A stretch of DNA of 64,000 bases, from the NCBI GenBank assembly GCA_963820315.1, contig CAWFZK010000008.1:226941-290940 (forward strand). Reading direction: 5' to 3'. The position numbers and the translations under genes are program-made. The notes under the pieces were generated by a model that was not told the DNA's origin, did not search any database, and saw only the letters and a program-made list of their open reading frames with translations. The stretch comes from JACVRW01 sp963820315. Lineage in GTDB: Bacteria; Actinomycetota; Thermoleophilia; Solirubrobacterales; Thermoleophilaceae. This document shows, piece after piece, positions 51,308 to 60,200 of this stretch (position 1 is its first letter; each line of letters begins with the position of its first letter).

Positions 51308-52231
51308 TCAGCGCCTGCGACCGGAGCGCTTCTTCTTCTTGCGCGGCGAGGCGGGCGGCGCCTTGGTGCGCGCGCCGCCGGAGCTGCTGCTCGTCGATGC
51401 TCCGGCCTTTGCGGCCGGCTTGGCGGCGTCCTTGCCGTCCTTGCCGTCCTTCCGTCCTTCCTTGCCGTTGCCGCCATCGGAGGCGGCCATGACCGTGCTC
51501 GGCGGTTTCCCGCGCGCGGGTGTCGAGGCGGCCATCTCCTCCTCGAGCTCGGCCTCGATCACGGGCTTCGGGTAGAGCTTCCTGACGAGCAGCTGCTGCC
51601 CGATCGTCCACACGTTGGTGGTGATCCAGTAGAGGATCAGGCCCGCCTCGAAGTTGATGATGAAGATGACGAAGACGAACGGCAGCGCGAGCATGATGCG
51701 GCGCTGCATCGGGTCGGCGCTGATGGCGGTGACCGCGCTCGCGGCGAGCTGCGTGCCGACGTAGAGGACGATCAGCGAGCCGAGCAGGACCGGGTCGCCG
51801 GTGACCTTCTCGGCGAGGTCGTCGATCGGGTAGAAGCCCGGGTTGCTGGCGATGTCCTCCTGGAACGCGTCGGAGCGCAGCAGGTAGAAGAGCGAGATGA
51901 AGAAGGGGATCTGCAGCACCAGCGGCAGGCAGGACGAGAGCGGATTGACCTTCTCGCGCTGGTAGAAGGCCATGATCTCCTGCTGCTGGCGCTGCTTGTC
52001 GTCCTTGAAGCGCGCCTGGATCTTCTTGATCTCGGGCTGCAGCACCTGCAGGCGCTGCATCCACTTCACGCCCTTGAACGTGAGCGGCAGGATCAGGATC
52101 CGGACCGTGAAGGTCAGCAGGATGATCGACCAGCCCCAGGAGTTGGGCCCGTCGCCGATGACCCCGTGCCAGAACTCGAGCACCCATTGAGAGGCGTCGA
52201 TGAGGGGCTGAAGAACGTTGGCGATGAACAT
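51308..52231 (-). CDS. yidC: Membrane protein insertase YidC
   Basis: The 307-residue protein has the five-helix YidC2/Oxa1 core: SWGWSIILLTFTVRILILPL with the hydrophilic-groove Arg, the cytoplasmic hairpin with KKIQARFKDDKQRQQQEIMA, PLSSCLPLVLQIPFFISLFY and PFVFVIFIINFEAGLILYWI. A Lys/Arg-rich tail of about 70 residues may bind ribosomes. There is no large periplasmic domain. It inserts proteins with or without SecYEG. Confidence 0.95.
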   Translation of the reverse strand: MFIANVLQPLIDASQWVLEFWHGVIGDGPNSWGWSIILLTFTVRILILPLTFKGVKWMQRLQVLQPEIKKIQARFKDDKQRQQQEIMAFYQREKVNPLSSCLPLVLQIPFFISLFYLLRSDAFQEDIASNPGFYPIDDLAEKVTGDPVLLGSLIVLYVGTQLAASAVTAISADPMQRRIMLALPFVFVIFIINFEAGLILYWITTNVWTIGQQLLVRKLYPKPVIEAELEEEMAASTPARGKPPSTVMAASDGGNGKEGRKDGKDGKDAAKPAAKAGASTSSSSGGARTKAPPASPRKKKKRSGRRR

Positions 52232-52234
52232 GGG

Positions 52235-52489
52235 CTAGGGCTGGGGGCGTGGGCGGAACAGCTTCTGATCCTCCACGAAGTCGACGCCGCCGTGACTCCA
52301 GGGGTTGCATCGGAGCAACCGCCAAGCGGCCAGCACGACGCCCCGGAACACACCGTAGCTGCGCACGGCCTGCACGGCGTACTCGGAGCAGGAGGGATAG
52401 TACTTGCAGCGCGCGGGCAGTCCCGGCGAGATGGCGCGCTGGTAGAGCCGCACCGGCGCGGTCACGAGCGAGCGGAGCGCCTGGGTCAC
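52235..52489 (-). CDS. yidD: Membrane protein insertion efficiency factor YidD
   Basis: The 84-residue protein has VRLYQRAISPGLPARCKYYP, SCSEYAVQAVRSYGVFRGVV and LRCNPWSHGGVDFVED, with the three cysteines typical of YidD. It lies between rnpA and yidC as in most bacteria, overlapping rnpA by 4 bases. Confidence 0.95.
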   Translation of the reverse strand: MTQALRSLVTAPVRLYQRAISPGLPARCKYYPSCSEYAVQAVRSYGVFRGVVLAAWRLLRCNPWSHGGVDFVEDQKLFRPRPQP

Positions 52490-52869
52490 GGGCGCGGCTC
52501 CTCGCCCGCCAGGCCCGCCTCGCTGAGCACACTGCGGAGCGCATCCTCGATCGCGGACTCTCCGCCGCTCGCCGCGAGCTCGCCGGCGGCCGGGCGGGCG
52601 ACGATCACGAAGTCGTGGCCGGGGCGCAGCGAGCCGGCGTTGGCCCAGAAGGCCTCGCGCAGCAGCCGCTTGATGCGGTTGCGCTCGACGGCGCCGCCGA
52701 GCTTGCGGCCGACCGAGACGCCGAGACGGGCGTCGCCGTCGTCCTCCGCGCGCGGGAAGGCGTAGACGACGAGGTGGCGGCTCGCGTGCGAGCGGCCCTC
52801 GCGATAGACGCGCTCGAACTCACCGCTGCGAGACAGCCTGCGGCGCTTCCGGCGCGCACGATCGGCCAT
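52486..52869 (-). CDS. rnpA: Ribonuclease P protein component
   Basis: ATG 52869 (MADRARRKRRRLSRSGEFER) gives 127 residues; the open frame extends further upstream through rpmH but is not family-like there. The RNR motif reads VGRKLGGAVERNRIKRLLRE, and the FVIVARPAA strand follows. It helps RNase P RNA process tRNA 5' ends. It is just downstream of rpmH. Confidence 0.94.
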   Translation of the reverse strand: MADRARRKRRRLSRSGEFERVYREGRSHASRHLVVYAFPRAEDDGDARLGVSVGRKLGGAVERNRIKRLLREAFWANAGSLRPGHDFVIVARPAAGELAASGGESAIEDALRSVLSEAGLAGEEPRP

Positions 52870-52874
52870 CGCGT

Positions 52875-53009
52875 CTAAGGGGTCAGCCGCTTGCGGCCCT
52901 TGTCCCGGCGGCGCTTCAGCAGCTTGCGGCCGGCGCGCGTGGACATGCGCGCACGGAACCCGTGGGTACGGGCGCGCTTGCGCTTCTTCGGCTGATAGGT
53001 GCGCTTCAT
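52875..53009 (-). CDS. rpmH: 50S ribosomal protein L34
   Basis: A 44-residue, very basic protein starting MKRTYQPKKRKRARTHGFRA and ending LKRRRDKGRKRLTP, the canonical L34. It is too short for most long-frame surveys. It heads the minus-strand origin cluster, facing dnaA. Confidence 0.96.
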   Translation of the reverse strand: MKRTYQPKKRKRARTHGFRARMSTRAGRKLLKRRRDKGRKRLTP

Positions 53010-53252
53010 CGGGAGGAGCCAGGGTACAAGATCGAGCCGCGGAAGCCTGTCGATTTCCTGTCGATCGACGCCGGCCGAAGCGGCCGCGACGCTTTTCTCG
53101 CGTTTTGCGGGAGGCCGCCGGATACCCCTTCCGAGGGTCCTGAGGGCCGTTGTACACTCGGCCGGCCGAGGGCAGCGGCGGCCGTCTCTCCGCTCGTTTT
53201 CCTCCTCTTGAACGCCTTCGACCTGGCCCCAGAGGAGGGGTCGTGACTGCCC
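53010..53252. promoter_or_regulatory. Divergent rpmH-dnaA spacer (possible origin area)
   Basis: This 243-base spacer holds the divergent promoters of rpmH and dnaA. It contains two CCTGTCGAT words at about 53047 and 53060 and a TTGTACA box at about 53151. I find no cluster of DnaA boxes and no AT-rich unwinding tract, so an oriC assignment here rests on gene order only. Confidence 0.4.
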
Positions 53253-54584
53253 TTGCCCGAACTGGCCGCCGAGATCTGGGACGACATCCGCGAGGAACTC
53301 CGCTCGGAGACCGCGGACTTCAAGTTCCACATCTGGATCGAGCCGCTCGAGCTCGCGGCGGTGCACGGCCGGACCCTGTACATACGGGCGCCCGAGCACA
53401 TCCGCACCTCGGTCGCGGAGCGCTACCTGCCCCTGCTCCGGCGGGCGGCGCAGCGCCGCTTCGACGAGCGCGCGACCGTCGAGGTCGTCGGCGCGGAGTG
53501 GCGCGCGCCCGCCGACGGCTCCGCGCCCGCCGCTGCGCCGCCGAGGCCCGCCGCCGGCTCGAACCTGAACCCGAAGTACACCTTCGAGCAGTTCGTGATC
53601 GGCGAGGAGAACCACTTCGCCCACGCGGCGGCGCTCGCCGTGGCCGAGCTGCCCGGCCACTCGTACAACCCGATCTTCATGCACGGCTCGCCCGGGATCG
53701 GCAAGACGCATCTCCTGCACGCCGTGGGCAACTTCGTCGAGCGCTTCGGCTCGGGCCTCACGGTCCGCTACGCCACGATCGAGGAGTTCACGAGCGAGTT
53801 CGTCGACGCGGTGCGCGAGCGCCGCACGGGTCGCTTCAAGAAGGGCTTCCGGGAGGCTGACGTCCTGCTGATCGACGACGTCCAGTTCCTCGCCGGGCGC
53901 GAGAAGACGCGCGAGGAGTTCTTCCACACCTTCAACTCGCTGCTCGACTCGGGCCGCCAGCTCGCGATGACCTCGGACCGCAGCCCGGAGGACATCCCGG
54001 GCATCGAGGAGCGCTTGATCGAGCGCTTCCGCGCCGGTCTCGTCGTCGAGCTCGAGCCGCCGGCCGCAGCCGCTCGCGAGGCCATCCTCGCGAAGCGCGC
54101 CCGGCTCGACGGCGTCGCCGTCGACGAGGCCACGCTGGCCGAGATCAGCGCTCGTGTCACGACCAGCGTGCGAGCACTCGAGGGTGCGCTGATCCGCGTG
54201 GTGGCCTACGCGTCGCTGAAGGGGGAGCAGCCGACGCCCGGCTTGGCGCGGCATGTGCTCAAGCGCCTCGGCGCCGATACCGGCACCGAGACCTGTGGGA
54301 TACCCGAGATCATCGACGCGGCGGCCGGCGAGTTCGGGGTGGAACGACAGGCGCTGCTGGCTCGCGACCGTCGGCCTCCTGTCGCGACCGCCCGCCAGGT
54401 CGCCATGTACCTCGCACGCGAGCTCACCGGCCACAGCCTTCCCGAGATCGGCCGCGGCATGGGTGGCCGCAGCCATACCACCGTCCTGCACGCGGTCAAC
54501 CGCATCAGCGCCGCCATCAGCCGTGACCCGGATGTCGAGAGGGCGGTCGACAACCTCCGCCGGCAGCTCGGCCGGCCCGCCTGA
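53253..54584 (+). CDS. dnaA: Chromosomal replication initiator DnaA
   Basis: The start is TTG 53253: the frame has a stop at 53244-53246 and a strong AGAGGAGGGG site lies upstream. Domain I is short (EIWDDIREELRSETADFKFH), the linker Ala/Pro-rich. The AAA+ domain has Walker A HGSPGIGKTHLLHAVG and Walker B VLLIDDVQFLAGREKT. The domain IV box reads GMGGRSHTTVLHAVNRI. At 443 residues it is normal. It opens the origin and recruits helicase. Confidence 0.97.
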   Translation: MPELAAEIWDDIREELRSETADFKFHIWIEPLELAAVHGRTLYIRAPEHIRTSVAERYLPLLRRAAQRRFDERATVEVVGAEWRAPADGSAPAAAPPRPAAGSNLNPKYTFEQFVIGEENHFAHAAALAVAELPGHSYNPIFMHGSPGIGKTHLLHAVGNFVERFGSGLTVRYATIEEFTSEFVDAVRERRTGRFKKGFREADVLLIDDVQFLAGREKTREEFFHTFNSLLDSGRQLAMTSDRSPEDIPGIEERLIERFRAGLVVELEPPAAAAREAILAKRARLDGVAVDEATLAEISARVTTSVRALEGALIRVVAYASLKGEQPTPGLARHVLKRLGADTGTETCGIPEIIDAAAGEFGVERQALLARDRRPPVATARQVAMYLARELTGHSLPEIGRGMGGRSHTTVLHAVNRISAAISRDPDVERAVDNLRRQLGRPA

Positions 54585-54710
54585 CGACCGGTCGTGATGG
54601 AAGAATCAACAGCTTCCCCACAGGCACCATCCCGCTTCCCGTCTGAGCTCCCGCGGGATGTCAAGGTTCTCTACAGGCCCAACTACTCCAAGAGATAAGG
54701 CAGTCATCAG

Positions 54711-55823
54711 TTGAAGCTCACCGTTTCCCGTGAAACGTTCCTGGCGAGGCTCGGCATCGCCGTACGCGGCGCGTCCACGCGCAGCGCCATCCAGACCCTG
54801 TCCGGTGTCCTCCTCCGTGTCGAGGACAGCGGGGCGGAGCTCCAGGCCACCGACATGGAGCTCGGCGTGCGTGTCTCGCTCGAGACGCGGGAGGCGGTCG
54901 CGGGGCAGGCGGTCATCCCCGCACGCCTTCTCCTGGACGTCGTCCGCTCGCTTCCGAAGGACGAGCTCACGCTCGAGTACCGCAGCTCCCATCAGGACGT
55001 GGAGGTGGTGAGCGGGCCGGCCCGCTTCCATCTCCGCACGCTCCCCACCGAGGACTTCCCCAAGCTTCCCGAGGCCCCGGCCGAGGGCGGCCTCAATGTC
55101 CCCGCTGGGGCCTTCGTCGACACGATCGCCCGTGTCGCCCGCGCCGCGTCGCGGGACGAGACCCGTCCGCACCTCACCGGGGTGCTCGTGACCGCCAGCG
55201 GCACCGAGCTGCGCATGGTGGCGACCGACTCGTACCGCCTGAGCGTCAAGGAGACCACGCTCGAGGCCGCGCTGAGCGGCGACCTCGAGGCGAACGTGCC
55301 CGCTCGCACCCTTCAGGAGCTGGGCCGCATCGCCACCGCCGGCGAGGCGGAGACGATCGGCGTCGCGGCGCTCGAGAACCAGGTCGTCTTCACGGTCGGC
55401 GACGTCGTGTTGTCCTCGCGGCTCGTCGAGGGGCGCTTCCCCAACTACCAGCAGCTGCTGCCGGAGTCCTACGAGCACGAGCTCAAGGTCGGCCGCGACG
55501 AGTTGCTCGAGGTGGTCCGCCGCATCGGCCTGCTCGCTCAGAAGAACGCGCCGCTGCGCCTGCGCTTCTCGGAGGGCGCGCTCGATGTCTCGGCGCAGAC
55601 TCCCGACGTCGGCGAGGCAAGCGAGTCGCTGCCGATCCCGTTCAGCGGCGAGGAGCTCGAGATCGGCTTCAACCCCGAGTTCTTCCGCGACGGCCTCGAC
55701 AGCGCCGAGTCCGAGGAGCTCGTCCTGAAGCTGATCAGCCCGCTTCGGCCCGGGTTGATCGAGTCGGGTGGGGACGACGCGGGCTTCCGCTACCTGGTGA
55801 TGCCGATTCGCCTCAACGTGTAG
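54711..55823 (+). CDS. dnaN: DNA polymerase III beta clamp
   Basis: TTG 54711 with AAGG upstream starts 370 residues beginning MKLTVSRETFLARLGIAVRG. The three clamp domains follow (QTLSGVLLRVEDSGAELQAT, RPHLTGVLVTASGTELRMVA, NPEFFRDGLDSAESEELVLK) and it ends in LVMPIRLNV. A parS-like site coincides with the VSRET codons. It is followed after seven bases by recF. Confidence 0.97.
   Translation: MKLTVSRETFLARLGIAVRGASTRSAIQTLSGVLLRVEDSGAELQATDMELGVRVSLETREAVAGQAVIPARLLLDVVRSLPKDELTLEYRSSHQDVEVVSGPARFHLRTLPTEDFPKLPEAPAEGGLNVPAGAFVDTIARVARAASRDETRPHLTGVLVTASGTELRMVATDSYRLSVKETTLEAALSGDLEANVPARTLQELGRIATAGEAETIGVAALENQVVFTVGDVVLSSRLVEGRFPNYQQLLPESYEHELKVGRDELLEVVRRIGLLAQKNAPLRLRFSEGALDVSAQTPDVGEASESLPIPFSGEELEIGFNPEFFRDGLDSAESEELVLKLISPLRPGLIESGGDDAGFRYLVMPIRLNV
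54722..54737. promoter_or_regulatory. parS-like ParB-binding site in dnaN
   Basis: CGTTTCCCGTGAAACG at 54722-54737 is the reverse complement of the word in rsmG and differs from the parS core at one position. It encodes VSRET at the N-terminus of DnaN. Confidence 0.72.
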
Positions 55824-55830
55824 GAGCGTC

Positions 55831-56942
55831 GTGGTCGCGAGGCGCATCGAGCTGCGCGACTTCCGCAACTACGAGCTCGCTGAGCTCAGTATCCCGCCCG
55901 GCCTGACCGTGGTCGCCGGGCCCAACGGTGCCGGCAAGACGAACCTGCTGGAGGCGCTCTACTTCGGCTGCACCGCGCGCTCGCCGCGGACCTCGAACGA
56001 GCGCGAGCTGGTGCGTCGCGGCGCGTCCGTCACGCGGGTGGTGCTGGAGACCGCGGGTGAGGACGAGGAGCACCGCATCGAGATCGGCTTCGAGCCGGGC
56101 GAACCGAAGCGCGTGCGGGTCGACGGGAGCGCTGTCGACAGCCTGTCGGCAAGCGAGGCGCGCCCGCTCGTGAGCGTCTTCCTGCCGGAGCGGCTCGAGC
56201 TGGTCAAGGGCGCGCCGGCCGGCCGCCGGGCGCATCTCGACCAGGTGGTGGCGGCGCTCTGGCCCGCCCGCGCCGAGACGCGCGCGGCGTATTCACGCGC
56301 GCTTGCGCAGCGCAACGCCCTGATCGCGCGCATCCGCGGCGGGGCGGCGGGCCCGTCCGCGCTCGACGCCTGGGACGGCGAGCTTGCCCGCCAGGGCATC
56401 CGGCTCATGGAGGATCGCGCTGAGGCGGTCGCCGGGCTGCGCGAGCCCTTCGCCGAGCTCGCCGCGCGGCTCGGCCTGCCCGGCTCGGCCGAGCTCCGCT
56501 ACCGCCCGCGCTCGCCGGCCGGCGACGCCGAGGGGCTGGCGGCCGAGCTCGGCGGAGCGGCGCACGGCGGACCTGGAGCGCGGCTTCACCGCTCATGGGC
56601 CCCACCGGGACGAGCTGCAGCTGCTCCTCGGCGGCTCTCCGCTGCGGGCCTACGGCTCGCAGGGCCAGCAGCGCACGGCCCTGCTCGCGCTGCTGTTCGC
56701 CGAGCGCGGCCTGCTGGCGGAGCGGCGCGGGCGAGCTCCGCTCATGCTGCTGGACGACGTGATGTCCGAGCTGGACGCCGAGCGCCGCGACCTGCTCTCA
56801 GAGCTGCTGCGCTCGGGTGGGCAGGCCGTGATCACTGCGACGGAGCCGGAGCACGTGCCGGGCAGCGGCGCTGGCGGACGGCGGGCTGGTGCGCGTCGAG
56901 GGCGGCTCGGTCCGGCCCGTCACGCGGGCGGTTGCTGCATGA
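55831..56942 (+). CDS. recF: RecF recombination protein, two apparent frameshifts
   Basis: GTG 55831 starts VVARRIELRDFRNYELAELS. Walker A is VVAGPNGAGKTNLLEALYFG; the signature SQGQQRTALLALLFAERGLL and Walker B LMLLDDVMSELDAERRDLL are read one frame over. The end (ALADGGLVRVEGGSVRPVTR) is read in the third frame and stops at 56942, overlapping the next ATG. Removing one base at about 56549-56554 and one at 56857-56863 restores a normal 370-residue RecF. The conserved gene order makes real inactivation unlikely. Confidence 0.88.
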
Positions 56943-57250
56943 AGCGGCGAGCCCCGCGACCGCTTTCGCTGGCGCTCGACGGCGTTGTGGGCCGCTCCCA
57001 GCCGGCGACCGTGCTGGGCCGCGCGCAGGGCGCCTGGACGGAGGTCGCCGGCCCCGGCGTGGCGAGCTTTGCCGAGCCCGTGTCGGAGCGCGACGGCGTG
57101 CTCACCGTCACCTGCGAGTCGGCGGCGTGGGCGCAGGAGCTGGAGCTGCTCGGCCCCGACCTGCTGACCCGGCTGAACGACGCGCTGGGCGGCCGGGAGG
57201 GGCGAGCGCTCGAGCGGCTCAGGTTCGTCGTCGGTTCGCCCCCGAACTGA
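56939..57250 (+). CDS. DUF721/DciA-like protein, probable helicase-operator
   Basis: ATG 56939 overlaps the recF stop (ATGA). The 103-residue protein has the DUF721 KH-like core: LGRAQGAWTEVAGPGVASFA, EPVSERDGVLTVTCESAAWA, QELELLGPDLLTRLNDALGG. Proteins of this family (DciA) load or assist the DnaB helicase in most bacteria lacking DnaC. Finding it together with a DnaC-like gene behind dnaB in the same genome is notable. Confidence 0.88.
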   Translation: MKRRAPRPLSLALDGVVGRSQPATVLGRAQGAWTEVAGPGVASFAEPVSERDGVLTVTCESAAWAQELELLGPDLLTRLNDALGGREGRALERLRFVVGSPPN

Positions 57251-57260
57251 GCGGTCCGGC

Positions 57261-60200
57261 TCAGCGGCGCGGGTTCATGCCAAGCGCGGCGGCGCTGGCG
57301 TCGGCTTCGCCGACGAGCCGGCGGCCCTCGGCCGACGGGAGCAGCAGCTCGCCGAGGTCGTGCTTGGCCATGGCGAGAAAGGCCTGCGCGTCCATGCGCT
57401 CGCAGAGGGCGATCGCGTCGCGCAGCAGCACCTCCGCCTCCTCGGGCCGCGCGAGCGTGTGCAGGAGGCGGCCGACGGGCCGCCCGACCGGGCCGTACTG
57501 ATACGTCATGACGTCCGCGAACGGCGCCAGCAGGTCGTACAGCCGGGCCGCCCGAGGGCGATCCCCGAGCCAGGCGCAGATCTCCGCCGCCCACGTCAGG
57601 GAGATCGTCCAAGTGGGGCCGTGCGGAAGTTCGAGCAGGCCTGCGTCGAGCGCGCGCTCGAAGGCCTTGCGGGCTCCGTCACGGTCGTTCTTTTCCCGGG
57701 CCGCGTGTGCCCAGACGACGGAGAACGTGGCCGGGACCTTGGTCACGCTCTCCGCCATCGCGCGGCGGGCATCCTCGTGCTCGCCCAAGCGTCCCTGAAC
57801 CAGGCGGATCAAGGACAGCGTTCTGACGAGCATGTACTCGGCGACCGAAGCTGGAATGGAGGCCGCGTCGCGCTGAACCTCGTAGGCCCGCACGGCTTCC
57901 GCCTCTGCGTCTTCCAGCCGTCCGGCGAGCAGCGCCCTCGCCGCGACGAGGAAGGCGACGGTCCCGCGCGCCCTGCCGGTTCGCGCGGCGGAGCGTGCCG
58001 CGGCGAGCGTGGCGTCGGCCTCCTTTATGTCCCCGAGCTCGACCAACGCCAAGAAGCGCATGTGATGTCCGTCGACCTCGGCGTAGGGAAGGCCCTCCTC
58101 GCGGCCGACTGACACCAGTTCGCTGGCGAGCGCGAGGCGCTCCGGGAGGCTCTCGGGGCCGGCCACGATCCACGAGTGCGCGGTCAGCACCGAGGCGAGC
58201 GCCTCGGGATCCCCGACCCGGCGCGCCATCGCGAGGGCTCGCCCGACCATCGCCCGGCGTTCGCTGTCGGGCACGCTGGAGAATGTCTCCTGCACAAAGA
58301 ACCCGTCCAGCCGTGCCCTGATCGCGCTGTCACCGGACGGCAGCACCGCGAGCGCCCGCCGCAGAAGCGCGACCATCTCGGCGTCCTCCTCGACGAGGTC
58401 CGCCCAGTCGAGACCTATCGCCAACAGGGCCTCGGCCATGCCCTCGCCATCGCCCCTGGCCTCCGCCGCGGTGGCGACGGCTCGCAGGAGCTCGTCGGCG
58501 CGCTCGTCACCCGCGAGCTTGAGGGCACGGCCGCGCGCGAGCTCGAGGTCGAGCCGCTCGGCCTCCGGCGCACTTGGCAGCCGCTCGTGCGCCTGCAGGG
58601 CACGCCCGTACTGCTCTCCGGCGATGTCGAAGGCAAGCTTGGCCGCGGCCTCGTCGCCCGCCGCACGCGCGTAGCGGACGGCCCGGGTGGGGTCGACGAG
58701 CGTCCCGGCCGCCGTGAAGTGCGCCGCCAGGTCGCCGACCGCGACGGCCCGCGTCGCGGCGGCTCGCTCGAGCGCCTGGGCAATCCGCGCGTGCAGGCGC
58801 AAACGCCGGCCGGCCGGCAACTCGTCGACGATCGTCTCCTGCACCAGCGCGTGCGCAAAGCTGAAGCGATCAAGGACCCGGGCGGAACGGACGAGCCGCG
58901 CCCGCTCGGCGGCCCCGAGGGCGTCCAGAGCGGACTCGAGGTCGACCTCGACCACGTCCGCCAGCACGTTGGCATCGAACTCCCCGCCGGCCACCGCCGC
59001 GGCGGCCAGGACCTCGCCGGTCCCGTCTGGCAGCCGGGCCAGCCGCCAGCGTACGACGTCGCGTACCCGCGGGGTGAGCACCGTCCCGGGCTCGCCATCC
59101 CCCCCGAACGCGGCGAGCACCTCGCCGACGAAGAACGGGTTGCCCTCGGTGACGTCGCGTACGCGGCCGGCGAGCGACACACCCCGGCCGGCATGCGTGA
59201 GGATCGCGGCGACGTCGCGCTCGCTGAGCGGGCCGAGTTCGATCCTGGCGACGTCCGGCCTCCGCGCCAGACCGGTCACCACCTCGCCGAGCAGGGCGGA
59301 GCGGCTGGGCTCGGTATCGCGGTAAGTAGCCAGCACGAGCAGCCGGACCGAGGCGTCCACGCGCAGCAGGTGGCGGAGCAGAAGCAAAGAGAGATCGTCG
59401 GCCCAATGCAGGTCGTCGAGCACGAGCAGCACAGGCGCCCCCGCGCCGGCGGCCTCGAGCAGCGCGGCGACGGCCTCGAGTGTGCGCAGCCGCTCGACCT
59501 CGGGTTCGGCCGGCGCCGCCTCGGCGACGCCGGGGAGGCGCGTGTCAAGCTCGGGCAGGAGGCCGAGCAGGTCGCCCGCGCGTGCGCCGAGCTGGACGCG
59601 CAGCTCATCGACTGGGCACGCCGCGACGTACGCGGTGAGCGCCTGCGCAAATGGCTGTGCAGGGGCGGCGAGGCCGTCGTCGCAGCGCCCGTAGAGCACG
59701 ACCCCGCCACGCTCCTGCGCGTGGCCGGCGATCTCCGCCGCCAGGCGCGTCTTCCCGATGCCGGGCTCTCCGCTCACGAGGACGCCGCGACGCCGTCCCG
59801 CTCCGGCGTCGGTCCATGCTGATCGCAGCGTGGTCAGCTCCTCCTCGCGTCCGGCGAAGCCTGCGCCCTCGTCGACGACGAGCGGAGCGGCAAGTGGGAC
59901 GGTGACGCTGCGCTCGGCGGTCCACCGCACGACCCAGGCGCGCACCGGCCGCACGAGGCCCCGCAGCGTCAGCTCGGCCGCGTCTTCGAAGACCGCATCG
60001 GTTCCTGCCCCGGCAAGCAGGCGCACGGCTTCGGCCGCCAGGATGCCTCCAACCGCCGCCGCACCGGAGAGTCGCTGGGCCTCAGTGACCGGCGTGCCGA
60101 AGTAGTCCTCGCCCTCCCAGGCGATGTCGCCCGCGGCGAGGCCGATACGAAGCTCCAGCGTGAGAGGGCCGCGGCGAGTCTGGCGGTCGATCGCGCGCTG

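Noticed and set aside
52870..53157. Long minus-strand extension of rnpA through rpmH
   Set aside because: The extension covers the intact rpmH in another frame and is not family-like; the RnpA family start is at 52869.
54615..54623. TTCCCCACA in the dnaA-dnaN gap as a DnaA box marking oriC
   Set aside because: It differs from TTATCCACA/TTGTCCACA at two positions and stands alone; no cluster or AT-rich tract is nearby, so I do not call an origin.
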